From NCBI GenBank assembly GCA_030064795.1, contig JASJEI010000498.1, forward strand, positions 1 through 10,041: a DNA stretch of 10,041 nucleotides. Reading direction: 5' to 3'. Made by a program: the position numbers and the translations under genes. Positions 1 through 7,219 of this stretch are shown in pieces (position 1 is the stretch's first letter; each line of letters starts with the position of its first letter). The DNA is from Pleurocapsa sp. MO_226.B13 (GTDB taxonomy: Bacteria; Cyanobacteriota; Cyanobacteriia; Cyanobacteriales; Xenococcaceae). The notes beneath the pieces were generated by a model. The model saw nothing but the letters and a program-made list of their open reading frames with translations, had not been told where the DNA came from and did not search any database.

Positions 1-18
1 CCCATCTTCCCATCTTCC
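1..18. repeat. Short tandem octamer at window edge
   Basis: Two exact copies of CCCATCTT are followed by CC at the very start of the window. The array may continue upstream. It resembles the short tandemly repeated repetitive sequences scattered in cyanobacterial intergenic DNA. With only two units visible the call is weak. Confidence 0.35.
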
Positions 19-128
19 TCTGCCTTCTGTCTGCAAAAATATATTTTTTCTTCACAAGATTCTCAAATTGCTCATTTAACCTATGGATAAATGTAATCTG
101 TGGTCAATAAATATTTGGCATATCCGAA

Positions 129-308
129 ATGTTAGAGCGATTAATTGGTTTTCTGCGCTCGGAATTGAATATCTCTGCCGACGCAATTTCATTGGCACAA
201 AAAAGCGACATTATAGAGCCTCATATTCTACCAATGATTCTTTGGCAATATGGGTTGCTTGACAAAAAACAATTAGACCGTGTTTTTGATTGGTTAGAAG
301 TATCTTAG
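129..308 (+). CDS. DUF2949-family small protein
   Basis: This 59-residue ORF starts at ATG (MLERLIGFLR) and ends at TAG. The C-terminal half, with PMILWQYGLL at about residues 35-44 followed by QLDRVFDWLE, matches my recollection of the DUF2949 family. That family consists of cyanobacterial mini-proteins with a conserved LPM-LWQYGL block and a terminal DWLE. No catalytic residues, signal peptide or membrane segment are visible, and the protein is predicted to be small, helical and cytosolic. Family function is unknown. Only 7 bp separate its stop from the next ATG at 316, so the two are probably cotranscribed and perhaps translationally coupled. No strong Shine-Dalgarno sequence precedes it. 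The recognisable family block makes it real despite its size. Confidence 0.8.
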   Translation: MLERLIGFLRSELNISADAISLAQKSDIIEPHILPMILWQYGLLDKKQLDRVFDWLEVS

Positions 309-315
309 TAAAGTA

Positions 316-717
316 ATGATGAATAATCTAGAATATATCTACTCCTTCCCTAATGCTAGCACTACCCTCAGAGTCATCGAGCATTTGCGCAACAAATATC
401 AATCGACTTTGAACTCAGTGGCGGTAATTAACCTAGTCGATCGCTGGCTGGTTAAAGCAAGCTTGACTAACTCGATTTCTGAGATGTCGGCTAAAAATCT
501 TCAGGCTTTTTTTAGCGAAATGGGCATTCTTACTAAGCCATCAGCGAAAATAGTTAACGCCCTAGCCAGATTAGATGCAGGAGAATCCCCCACTGCGATT
601 ATGAATCGCTATCAGGTGGTTATCGTCGCTCATGGCAAACCAGAAACTGAAGAGATTGAAATTTTTAGAGATCAGATTGTCGATCGATTGGGATATTGTC
701 CGCAGAACATGGCTTGA
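316..717 (+). CDS. Conserved-looking hypothetical protein, 133 aa
   Basis: I do not recognise this protein. It has no signal peptide and no membrane segment. Residues 1-95 look mainly alpha-helical, with amphipathic stretches around 14-32, 37-52 and 58-70. A short hydrophobic beta-like strand (QVVIVAHGKPE, about 99-109) follows, then an acidic helix (EEIEIFRDQI) and a single Cys near the C-terminus. Two adjacent ATG codons open the frame; the second could equally be used. The start lies 7 bp after the DUF2949-type gene, which suggests a two-gene operon, so a shared role is plausible by position only. Codon use and one-sided reading-frame preference look like a genuine cyanobacterial gene. The heptamer repeat array begins only 2 bp after its stop. 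Confidence 0.75.
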   Translation: MMNNLEYIYSFPNASTTLRVIEHLRNKYQSTLNSVAVINLVDRWLVKASLTNSISEMSAKNLQAFFSEMGILTKPSAKIVNALARLDAGESPTAIMNRYQVVIVAHGKPETEEIEIFRDQIVDRLGYCPQNMA

Positions 718-719
718 TC

Positions 720-747
720 GGAGTCAAGAGTCAGGAGTCAGGAGTCA
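720..747 (+). repeat. Heptamer tandem repeat (GGAGTCA), four units
   Basis: Four consecutive heptamers are present: GGAGTCA, AGAGTCA, GGAGTCA and GGAGTCA. The second carries one substitution. This is the classic short tandemly repeated repetitive (STRR) type of cyanobacterial genomes. It starts 2 bp after the preceding stop codon. Read as GTCAGGA, its unit differs at two positions from the GTCAACA unit that occurs on the opposite strand at 1462-1482. Confidence 0.85.
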
Positions 748-979
748 GAAATTGGGGATTAGATTTAAGTGATTTATTAATAGTGGCTACCAAGATTCTG
801 ATGATAGAGTCTATTTCTTGAAGCAGTGCTGATTTTTTACTTCAAGGAAAAGAGGACAAAAATTTGATTAAAAAGCCTGATATAGCTTTAAAACTAGGGT
901 TAATGCCCATAAATATGCATCGACCCATCGATCGATCTGAGGTTTCAACAAACAAGGAATTTTAGCGATCGCATTTTTT

Positions 980-1420
980 TTACCTAAGTCTTGACTTAAA
1001 CCTAACAGCAAAGGTGGCCATTGTTTCAAATTCAAAGTTATGGATAGTATTTTCGCCGTTAAGCTCGTTTAAAGGATCTTTAAGGCTATTAATCTGCTCG
1101 ATATAGCTATTTTTCCCAATTGCCAAAGGACTAATCATCGGTGCGGGACAGCGACGGGTACTAACGGTAATCACTCCTTCAAAATAGTCTGGGTGAGGTA
1201 AGTTTGTATTGCGTTTCGCCCCATTGGGTTGCATATAGGTATACAGAACGCTTTTGAGTAGAGCATCAAGGCGTTTTTTGCGTTCGTCTTTGTCTATAGC
1301 CTAATCAAAACTATGAGGATTGTAGCCGATGCGGAAGGCTTCCAGATTTAAGACAGTGGCATACAAGCCAGAACTAACTTGGGTGTTGTAACTAATATGA
1401 TTATTTGTTTTGGTTGAAAC
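980..1420 (-). pseudogene. Decayed CRISPR Cas7 (Cst2/DevR-like) fragment
   Basis: Reading the minus strand in one frame from about 1420 to the TAA at 980 gives a continuous family-like sequence. It contains YNTQVSSGLYATVLNLEAF, then GYNPHSFD, then an in-frame TAG at 1303-1301. It resumes with DERKKRLDALLKSVLY, QPNGAKRNTNLPHP and CPAPMISPL. From memory this matches the middle of the Cas7/Cst2/DevR family, the backbone subunit of type I-B Cascade-like complexes, around the conserved NGAKRNT segment. An in-frame TGA at 1423-1421 marks the upstream limit. The N-terminal part (expected RNA-binding start of the RAMP fold) and the C-terminal third are missing, so it is a roughly 147-codon remnant of a gene normally about 300 codons long. 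A shorter ORF from the Met at 1234 exists but starts mid-domain. No cas5, cas3, cas6 or repeat array is visible nearby. The family call rests on motif recall and has not been searched. Confidence 0.55.
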
Positions 1421-1460
1421 TCATATAATCCCAATTGCGGGACAAGAAATTAGCCAAAAT

Positions 1461-1485
1461 CTGTTGACTGTTGACTGTTGACTGA
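1461..1485 (-). repeat. Heptamer tandem repeat (TGTTGAC), three units
   Basis: Three perfect TGTTGAC heptamers lie at 1462-1482, with partial units (C before, TGA after). They sit about 40 bp beyond the upstream limit of the cas7 remnant and 8 bp from the 3' end of the tRNA gene. Read on the minus strand the unit is GTCAACA, a close relative of the GTCAGGA array at 720-747 in the opposite orientation. Confidence 0.8.
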
Positions 1486-1492
1486 TACAAAA

Positions 1493-1579
1493 CGGAGAGA
1501 GGGGGATTCGAACCCCCGTCAGGTTTTACCCTGAAATAGTTTTCGAGACTACCGCATTCAACCACTCTGCCATCTCTCC
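1493..1579 (-). tRNA. tRNA-Ser (CGA anticodon)
   Basis: The minus strand folds into a class II tRNA. The acceptor stem is GGAGAGA/TCTCTCC. The D arm follows TGGCAGAGTGG. The anticodon stem GTAGT/ACTAT encloses loop CTCGAAA with anticodon CGA, which reads the serine codon UCG. A long variable arm (TCAGG/CCTGA) and a perfect T arm (GGGGG TTCGAAT CCCCC) complete it. The discriminator base is G at 1493, as expected for serine. No CCA is encoded; the 3' end runs straight into TTTT, which may help termination. It lies 64 bp downstream of comEC on the same strand. Its 3' side faces the decayed cas7 patch, a typical position for island integration. Confidence 0.95.
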
Positions 1580-1643
1580 AGATAGATATAGAGTCTACTG
1601 AATTATTTTACTGAGGTTTGGCGAAGATTGGCTAAATACTTTA

Positions 1644-3863
1644 TTAAAAAATGTTGTTATCTAGTGTTGTTTTGGTTTTGTTGAATCCATCTTGGGGTGT
1701 CCAAGTAATTGAACCGTCTTGTTTGAGATTGAAATAGTGGGTATTTTCTAAATTCCGCCGAACAACTGGTTGCGATCGCTGGGCTGTAATTATGGTTTGA
1801 GGACGAAATTCTAGCCATTCTGGTGGTATTTTCGCGCTAATTAAAATAATCGGTTTTGGGGATAATTGGCTTTGTAGAGTATAGGGAATTCGATTCTTAG
1901 ACGCTGATTTACTTGATATTAGCCAAATTTCAGCTTTAGTTTCGATTTTTAATCCTGAAAACTCCCTGTCAAAAGCTATTTCTAGAGAATTAGTTTTAAT
2001 CGTTCGCTCTAATGTTCTAATCTTGGCTCGATCGCTATTGGTGGCGAGCGTCTGTTCTGAATTGTAATTTAAAATCTTCTCAATTGATAGGCGATCGCTC
2101 AGTTGCCTCCAGTCTGAAGCGGTGTTTGGCTCTAAATTGATAAAGTAATCTAGATGATTGATGCCTTGTTTGGCAAGAAAAGGCAACACGGTATATTTTA
2201 AAGCTTTTGAGTCGCCACTATTAATTAAGATTACTTTTCCCCGATCTTGAACCACAATTACTGGTTCTGGTTGAGTTGGTAAGACGGTAATTTGAGTGAG
2301 ATTGAAGTGTCTGTATCCAATCGGAATGGTAATTATGACGAAGACAAATAATAATACTAGCCACCAGCGTTTGCACCACCATTGATTTAACCAAACTAAG
2401 AGCAACAGTCCATAAATTGTTAATAAAACGCCAATAGAAATTTGTCCGATCGCCCAAGAACTTCCAGGTAAGTTAACAAAGAAATCAATTATGGCAATTA
2501 GTAACTGAGTGGGATAAAACAATAAAGAAGCGATCGCACTACCAACCAGGGGCACGATTAAAGCGGCGATCGCACTAATCATTCCTCCTAAGCTAATGAC
2601 TGTAATTAGAGGCGTGGAGATGATATTGACCGCTACACTATAAGTAGCAACGCTATTAAATACATAACACAGTAGGGGTAGCACCCAAATAGAAGCAGCC
2701 AAGGGTACGGCAATCAAAGTGGCGATAGTCGGCGGAAGCCAATCGAGTCTGGCTTGCAATCCTGGCATAGTAACGATCAAGCCAAATGTTGCCAGAAAAC
2801 TGAGTTGAAAACCAAGATCGCCAATTAATAAAGGATTAAATAATAAAATAATTGTTGCTGCAACTAAGAGAGAACCCAAAGGCTTGACTTTAGTCTCCAT
2901 AGCCAAAGCAAGCAGTACCGCGCACCCCATCAAGCAAGCCCGCAATACTGAGGCTTGAATACCCGTTAAACCTAAATAAATAAATAGAGTTCCTATTCCG
3001 ATCGCTAATCGAGGTTGAGTCGGAAAACGATTGGTTAACTTTAAAATTAACCCCAATAATAAAGAAACGTGAAAGCCCGATGCAGCCAAGACATGAGCCA
3101 GTCCAGCTTCAATAAAGCGATCGCGAAGATCTGTAGGTAAGTCCACTGCTTTACGTCCCAAAACCATCGAACTAACTAACTGTCCTGTAGGACTACCCAA
3201 TCCCCGTAAATGACTCCGTACTATCCGCCTGCGTAGCTTCCACCACCCCCATCCAGGTTCAGCATCGCGATCGAAAATTACTTTAAATCCTTGCATACCG
3301 GCAAAGATACCCTGACGAGCGAGATAGTTCTTAAAATCAAATCCACCAGGATTATTAGCGGGTTGGGGTAAATATAAAATTCCTCTGAGTTGGATCTTTT
3401 CTCCTAGATTAATTCCCGTTCCTTGAAGCAAGGGAACAGTTACATAAAGCTTTCCCGATACCTGTTGTTGTTCTCCAATTTCTTTCGCTTCCAACCGAAA
3501 CCGAAGCTTTTGACTGGCATTTAATCTCGGTTCGCTAACAACCTTTCCCGCTACTGTGACTATCTCCCCATTTGAGGCGGTGACTCGATAGCTAATGTCG
3601 TTACTATCTGGCTGCGGGATGCGTAACTGAAAATAGATTACCGCCAAGATGGCGATCGCAGCTGTAGCAAACCATACCCTAGAGGATATTTTGCTGGTTT
3701 TGTGTAAAGCGATCGCGCTAAGTATAGTTAATCCGCTCGATCCTGCTATCAAAAGAAATAATTGTTGTCCTGTCAAACTAGAACTCGAACCAGCAACCAG
3801 ATTAGCAGACAGCAAACCGACTATATATGCCAAACAAATAATTATCCAACTGTTGCGGTTCAT
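1644..3863 (-). CDS. comEC: ComEC/Rec2 DNA-uptake channel protein
   Basis: This 739-residue inner-membrane protein should carry transforming single-stranded DNA across the cytoplasmic membrane during natural competence. Order of parts: N-terminal membrane segments (about 6-25, 34-54, 64-80); an OB-like soluble region (about 88-195) including the family signature NPGGFDFKNYLARQGIFAG; then the competence domain (about 225-510) with many membrane helices and the signature HVLAASGFHVSLLLG at 257-271. A C-terminal soluble domain (about 525-739) sits where a metallo-beta-lactamase-like domain normally lies. There the strand VILINSGD and the TVLPFLAKQGINHLDYF block are kept, but the metal-binding HxDxDH motif is absent (LEPNTASDW instead). 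Length is normal for the family. The ATG at 3863 opens with a positively charged residue followed by a hydrophobic helix, supporting that start. It is divergent from ndhD across 219 bp and has no competence-gene neighbours here. Confidence 0.95.
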   Translation of the reverse strand: MNRNSWIIICLAYIVGLLSANLVAGSSSSLTGQQLFLLIAGSSGLTILSAIALHKTSKISSRVWFATAAIAILAVIYFQLRIPQPDSNDISYRVTASNGEIVTVAGKVVSEPRLNASQKLRFRLEAKEIGEQQQVSGKLYVTVPLLQGTGINLGEKIQLRGILYLPQPANNPGGFDFKNYLARQGIFAGMQGFKVIFDRDAEPGWGWWKLRRRIVRSHLRGLGSPTGQLVSSMVLGRKAVDLPTDLRDRFIEAGLAHVLAASGFHVSLLLGLILKLTNRFPTQPRLAIGIGTLFIYLGLTGIQASVLRACLMGCAVLLALAMETKVKPLGSLLVAATIILLFNPLLIGDLGFQLSFLATFGLIVTMPGLQARLDWLPPTIATLIAVPLAASIWVLPLLCYVFNSVATYSVAVNIISTPLITVISLGGMISAIAALIVPLVGSAIASLLFYPTQLLIAIIDFFVNLPGSSWAIGQISIGVLLTIYGLLLLVWLNQWWCKRWWLVLLFVFVIITIPIGYRHFNLTQITVLPTQPEPVIVVQDRGKVILINSGDSKALKYTVLPFLAKQGINHLDYFINLEPNTASDWRQLSDRLSIEKILNYNSEQTLATNSDRAKIRTLERTIKTNSLEIAFDREFSGLKIETKAEIWLISSKSASKNRIPYTLQSQLSPKPIILISAKIPPEWLEFRPQTIITAQRSQPVVRRNLENTHYFNLKQDGSITWTPQDGFNKTKTTLDNNIF

Positions 3864-3919
3864 GGACTATGAATTTCAAAACAATGCATCCCAGTAAAAC
3901 ACATCGCTTTGATTTATGC

Positions 3920-3958
3920 ATCTCGATCGAACTATTACCAATTACATAAGTTCGAGAT
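3920..3958. promoter_or_regulatory. Dyad symmetry in the comEC-ndhD divergent promoter region
   Basis: The arm AGTTCGAGAT at 3949-3958 is the reverse complement of ATCTCGAACT. The left side carries that sequence with a three-base insertion, as ATCTCGA at 3920-3926 followed by TCGAACT at 3927-3933. A perfect 7-bp stem is TCGAACT/AGTTCGA with a 15-nt loop. It lies 57-95 bp upstream of the comEC start and about 60 bp before the putative ndhD -35. It could be an operator or a hairpin in the comEC leader; this is inference only. Confidence 0.3.
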
Positions 3959-4020
3959 AGATTAGCCAGCAAAGATGAATAGACAGTATGCATAAAAACA
4001 AGTCTTTGTGATCTGAATTG

Positions 4021-4048
4021 TTGCTTTTTTAATAAAACTTAATATAAT
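4021..4048 (+). promoter_or_regulatory. Putative sigma70-type promoter of ndhD
   Basis: A perfect -10 hexamer TATAAT lies at 4043-4048. TTGCTT at 4021-4026 is a weak -35 with 16-bp spacing. Transcription would start near 4055, leaving a leader of about 28 nt before the ndhD ATG at 4083. No strong Shine-Dalgarno sequence follows. The -10 is convincing; the -35 is marginal. Confidence 0.5.
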
Positions 4049-4082
4049 GAAAAAAGAAGTAATAAGTAGATGTGCCTAAAAA

Positions 4083-5693
4083 ATGGAAAATTTTCAAATT
4101 CCCTGGCTGACAGCCATAATCGCTTTACCCCTGATAGCTTCTCTACCCATACCATTTATTCCCGATAAAGACGGAAAAACGATTCGTTGGTATGGCTTGT
4201 TTGTAGGACTAACCAATCTCACCCTGATCGTTTATGCATTCTGGGAACACTATAGCCTCAACGCTACGGAGCTTCAGTTATCAGAAACATATGCTTGGAT
4301 TCCTCAACTGGGATTAAATTGGTCAGTAGGTGTAGATGGAATCTCAATGCCTTTAATTTTGTTATCTGGTTTAATCACCACTTTAGCGATTTTGGCTTCC
4401 TGGAAAGTAAATCACAAGCCCAAGCTATATTACTTTTTAGTTTTAGTTCTCTACAGCGCGCAGATTGGTGTGTTTGCTGCTCAAGATCTATTGCTTTTCT
4501 TCCTGATGTGGGAAATCGAGTTAGTACCTGTTTATCTGCTCATCTCTATCTGGGGCGGAAAAAAGCGTCTCTACGCAGCCACTAAATTTATTCTCTATAC
4601 GGCATTAGCATCAATATTTATCTTGGTAGCAGGTTTGGGTCTAGCTTTCTATGGCGACAACATTACTTTTAACATTGCCGAACTAGGTTTAAAAAATTAT
4701 CCCTTATCTCTAGAACTGTTAGCCTATACTGGATTCTTAATTGCTTTTGGAGTCAAACTACCTATCTTTCCTTTACATACTTGGTTGCCTGATGCTCATA
4801 GTCAAGCTTCTGCGCCTATCTCAATGATTTTAGCGGGAGTCCTTTTAAAAATGGGTGGTTATGGTCTAATTCGCTTTAATATTGAAGTTTTACCCCATGC
4901 CCACATCAAATTTGCTCCTTTACTTGTAATCTTGGGTGTAATCAACATTATTTATGGTGCATTTACAGCATTTGCACAAACCAACCTCAAACGCCGTCTG
5001 GCTTCTTCTTCTATTTCCCATATGGGTTTTGTCCTCATCGGTATAGCTTCCTTCACAGACTTAGGTCTAAATGGAGCAGTGTTACAAATGTTATCTCATG
5101 GTTTAATTGCTGCTGCTTTATTCTTCCTCTCTGGTGCAACCTACGATCGCACTCATACCTTAATGATGGACGAAATGGGCGGTATGGCAAAAGTAATGCC
5201 TAAAACATTTGCCCTGTTTACTACGGGTGCAATGGCTTCCCTCGCTTTACCTGGGATGAGTGGTTTTGTCGGCGAATTAACTATCTTTTTAGGAATTGCC
5301 ACCAGTAATGTTTATAATCAGTCTTTTAAGGTAGGAATTGTCTTTCTGACTGCGGTAGGTTTGATCTTGACTCCAATTTATCTGCTTTCGATGTTGCGCG
5401 AAGTATTTTACGGAAAAAGCAATCCTACTCTCAAAATTAATAACTTCCAAATGGATGCTCAACCCCGTGAGATCTTCATCACTGCTTGTCTGCTGCTTCC
5501 TGTAATTGGTATTGGCTTGTATCCCAAGTTAGCAACCACTAGTTACGATGTGAAGACAAGTGAAATTGCTTTCAAAGCTCGTTCCGCTTTGCCAGTAATC
5601 GTTCAGCAGCAAGCTAATAACAACTCTGGTTTTCTCTCTAACCTACCATCTTTAAACGAGCAGCTAGTATTAACTGCACCCCAACTTCGATAA
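4083..5693 (+). CDS. ndhD: NAD(P)H-quinone oxidoreductase subunit 4 (NdhD, D1/D2-like)
   Basis: This 536-residue antiporter-like proton-pumping subunit belongs to the thylakoid NDH-1 complex, which moves electrons from ferredoxin to plastoquinone in respiration and cyclic flow. About 14 hydrophobic helices span the protein. Key charged residues of the Mrp/NuoM family are present: Glu144 in [10 protein letters not shown], Lys225 in [18 protein letters not shown], Lys256 in [11 protein letters not shown], His339 in [10 protein letters not shown] and Glu398 in [13 protein letters not shown]. The N-terminus ([12 protein letters not shown]) and overall sequence resemble the D1/D2 respiratory types, nearer D2 in blocks such as [22 protein letters not shown]. 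They do not resemble the CO2-uptake D3/D4 types, which normally sit next to ndhF3 and cupA. No ndhF lies adjacent, consistent with a solitary D1/D2 paralogue. The ATG at 4083 gives a normal N-terminus. A terminator follows 65 bp after the stop. Confidence 0.95.
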   Translation: MENFQIPWLTAIIALPLIASLPIPFIPDKDGKTIRWYGLFVGLTNLTLIVYAFWEHYSLNATELQLSETYAWIPQLGLNWSVGVDGISMPLILLSGLITTLAILASWKVNHKPKLYYFLVLVLYSAQIGVFAAQDLLLFFLMWEIELVPVYLLISIWGGKKRLYAATKFILYTALASIFILVAGLGLAFYGDNITFNIAELGLKNYPLSLELLAYTGFLIAFGVKLPIFPLHTWLPDAHSQASAPISMILAGVLLKMGGYGLIRFNIEVLPHAHIKFAPLLVILGVINIIYGAFTAFAQTNLKRRLASSSISHMGFVLIGIASFTDLGLNGAVLQMLSHGLIAAALFFLSGATYDRTHTLMMDEMGGMAKVMPKTFALFTTGAMASLALPGMSGFVGELTIFLGIATSNVYNQSFKVGIVFLTAVGLILTPIYLLSMLREVFYGKSNPTLKINNFQMDAQPREIFITACLLLPVIGIGLYPKLATTSYDVKTSEIAFKARSALPVIVQQQANNNSGFLSNLPSLNEQLVLTAPQLR

Positions 5694-5757
5694 GGAATCA
5701 ACAGAAAGTTTCAATTAGGCACATTTATCCATAACTACAACCCATAACTCTTTTGAG

Positions 5758-5797
5758 AAGACCTGCGCTATGAATAATATAGTTCGGGTCTTTTTAT
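5758..5797 (+). terminator. Intrinsic terminator of ndhD
   Basis: The left arm 5758-5771 (AAGACCTGCGCTAT) pairs with the right arm 5779-5792 (ATAGTTCGGGTCTT). There is one C-T mismatch and two G-T wobbles, with a 7-nt loop GAATAAT. The run TTTTTATT follows the stem. It lies 65 bp after the ndhD stop, so ndhD is probably monocistronic. Confidence 0.85.
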
Positions 5798-5992
5798 TGC
5801 TTTTGGTCTGCAACGAGCGATCGCTTTTTTTCCATAGCAATCTATTAAAAATTCTTCTGTTAGCTAAAATTACGTTTATTTTATTAAGGCAATCTTACTA
5901 TACTTAATATATATAGACAAAACACAATAAAACTTTAACAAGTTGTCAGCTAATTGTTGTCTTACATACTGTAATTATCTCTATCGACATTT

Positions 5993-7084
5993 ATGCAATC
6001 AACTCCAAATCTAGATCGATTTATTCCCGACTCTCTAACAAAAATAGCCTATCAAGGCTTTCAAGAAAGCAAAAAAGTCTTTGGCTTTCTTCATAAACAA
6101 GTAAGCGATCGCCTGACTAATACAGTTGTTCCAGAACAAGCCAACAAAAGCCAGCCTCTATCTCCCGAAGTATTTGAAAAGCTGCAAGTAAGATTGAAGG
6201 CACTAGAAGAAAAAGATTGGCAGGATGCACGGGATGGAGTTTATCCAACCAGTTTACTGTTTGATAATCCTTGGTCTGACTTTTTCCGTTATTATCCCGA
6301 ACTATGTCTAGATATGGTCAAAATTTGGGAACGCCTACAAAAAAAAGAATTTCAAAGATTTGATGAATCAATCGATCGCGTCGGTTATCCTAACTACTAT
6401 CTCCAAAATTTCCACTACCAGACAGACGGTTATCTGAGTGATATGTCAGCTAACCTTTATGATTTGCAGGTAGAAATTCTCTTTAACGGTGCGGCCGATG
6501 CCATGCGTCGCCGTATACTTGCCCCTCTCAAACAAGGTTTAGAAGCTTTTACAACAGTCCCTCCCCAACAAATAAAAGTTTTAGATATCGCTTGTGGTAC
6601 GGGACGTACCCTACGGATGATTCGAGGAACTTTATCTAAAGCCGCTTTGTTTGGTACGGATTTGTCTCCTGCTTATCTGCGTAAAGCCAATCAATTACTT
6701 TCTGAGATTCCTGGAGTGTTACCTCAACTACTTCAGTCGAATGCAGAAGAATTACCCTATTTAGATAACTATTTTCATGGCTTGAGTTCGGTATTCTTGT
6801 TTCACGAACTACCAGCTTCCGCCAGACAAAAGGTAATCGACGAAGCGTTCCGTGTCTTGCAACCAGGTGGTGTCTTTGTCATTTGTGATTCAATGCAGGC
6901 GGTAGATTCTCCTGACTTTAAAGCGATGATGAATAACTTTCCCGCTATTTTTCACGAGCCTTATTACCGTCACTATACAACCGATAATCTTGAAGAACGT
7001 CTTACAAAGGCAGGATTTACTAATATTCAGGTGGAAAACCACTTTGTGAGCAAGTACTGGACTGCATACAAACCCCTAGGATAA
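5993..7084 (+). CDS. Class I SAM-dependent methyltransferase
   Basis: A 363-residue soluble protein. The C-terminal 190 residues are a Rossmann-fold methyltransferase: motif I VLDIACGTG at 196-204, acidic motif II Asp223 in GTDLSPAYLR, a motif near 251 (AEELPYLDNYF) placing the adenine side, and the post-motif strand RVLQPGGVFVICDS at 287-300. These resemble the UbiE/COQ5-like Methyltransf_11 group. The N-terminal 165 residues form a lineage-specific extension rich in aromatic residues (NPWSDFFRYYPEL, YPNYYLQNFHYQTDGY) that may shape the substrate pocket or bind a partner. The substrate cannot be read from the sequence. Such extended methyltransferases occur widely in cyanobacteria, to my recollection. 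It sits alone, 300 bp after ndhD and behind that gene's terminator. The ATG at 5993 is preceded by an AT-rich leader without a clear Shine-Dalgarno sequence. Confidence 0.85.
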   Translation: MQSTPNLDRFIPDSLTKIAYQGFQESKKVFGFLHKQVSDRLTNTVVPEQANKSQPLSPEVFEKLQVRLKALEEKDWQDARDGVYPTSLLFDNPWSDFFRYYPELCLDMVKIWERLQKKEFQRFDESIDRVGYPNYYLQNFHYQTDGYLSDMSANLYDLQVEILFNGAADAMRRRILAPLKQGLEAFTTVPPQQIKVLDIACGTGRTLRMIRGTLSKAALFGTDLSPAYLRKANQLLSEIPGVLPQLLQSNAEELPYLDNYFHGLSSVFLFHELPASARQKVIDEAFRVLQPGGVFVICDSMQAVDSPDFKAMMNNFPAIFHEPYYRHYTTDNLEERLTKAGFTNIQVENHFVSKYWTAYKPLG

Positions 7085-7114
7085 AAAAATCAAGGATAAA
7101 TTACATTGCTAAAA

Positions 7115-7156
7115 AATCACAGTCCCACTCAATTACTACGAAGTGTGGCTGTGATT
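7115..7156 (-). terminator. Strong hairpin with T-tract on the minus strand
   Basis: AATCACAG at 7115-7122 pairs perfectly with CTGTGATT at 7149-7156. The stem extends inward (TC, mismatch, CACT against AGTG) around a loop of about 12 nt. On the plus strand no T-run follows. On the minus strand the stem runs directly into six Ts, giving an intrinsic-terminator layout. It lies 31 bp after the methyltransferase stop, so it could protect that gene's transcript 3' end and also stop antisense transcription coming from the minus-strand gene at 7630-8067. Confidence 0.55.
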
Positions 7157-7219
7157 CTCTTGAGAGAGTGAAGTTAAACTAGAATTAGAAGACAAAATGT
7201 AGACGAGCGGTTAGTAACA

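Noticed and set aside
864..965. A 33-codon plus-strand ORF from TTG with an AGAGGA-like sequence upstream.
   Set aside because: Short, rare start codon, no recognisable similarity, and it lies in a decayed region; the Shine-Dalgarno likeness alone is not enough.
980..1234. The 84-codon minus-strand ORF as an intact gene.
   Set aside because: Family-like sequence continues upstream through a stop in the same frame, so this Met is internal to a broken gene.
720..1485. The heptamer arrays considered as CRISPR repeats, because of the nearby cas7 remnant.
   Set aside because: Units are 7 bp and directly adjacent with no spacers; they are ordinary short tandem repeats.
2221..2457. 78-codon minus-strand ORF inside comEC.
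   Set aside because: Out-of-frame shadow of the strong comEC coding sequence.
3649..3993. Plus-strand 82-codon ORF (3649-3897) and minus-strand 63-codon ORF (3802-3993) around the comEC start.
   Set aside because: They overlap comEC in other frames, have no protein-like motifs and would crowd the divergent promoter region.
4295..4585. 96-codon plus-strand ORF inside ndhD.
   Set aside because: Out-of-frame shadow of ndhD.
5817..5830. GCGATCGC followed by a T-run as a second terminator after ndhD.
   Set aside because: The palindrome is a HIP1 copy with too short a possible stem; the hairpin at 5758-5797 already explains termination.
5943..5975. Possible promoter of the methyltransferase gene (TTGTCA with a weak TACTGT).
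   Set aside because: The -10 matches at only three positions; not distinguishable from AT-rich background.
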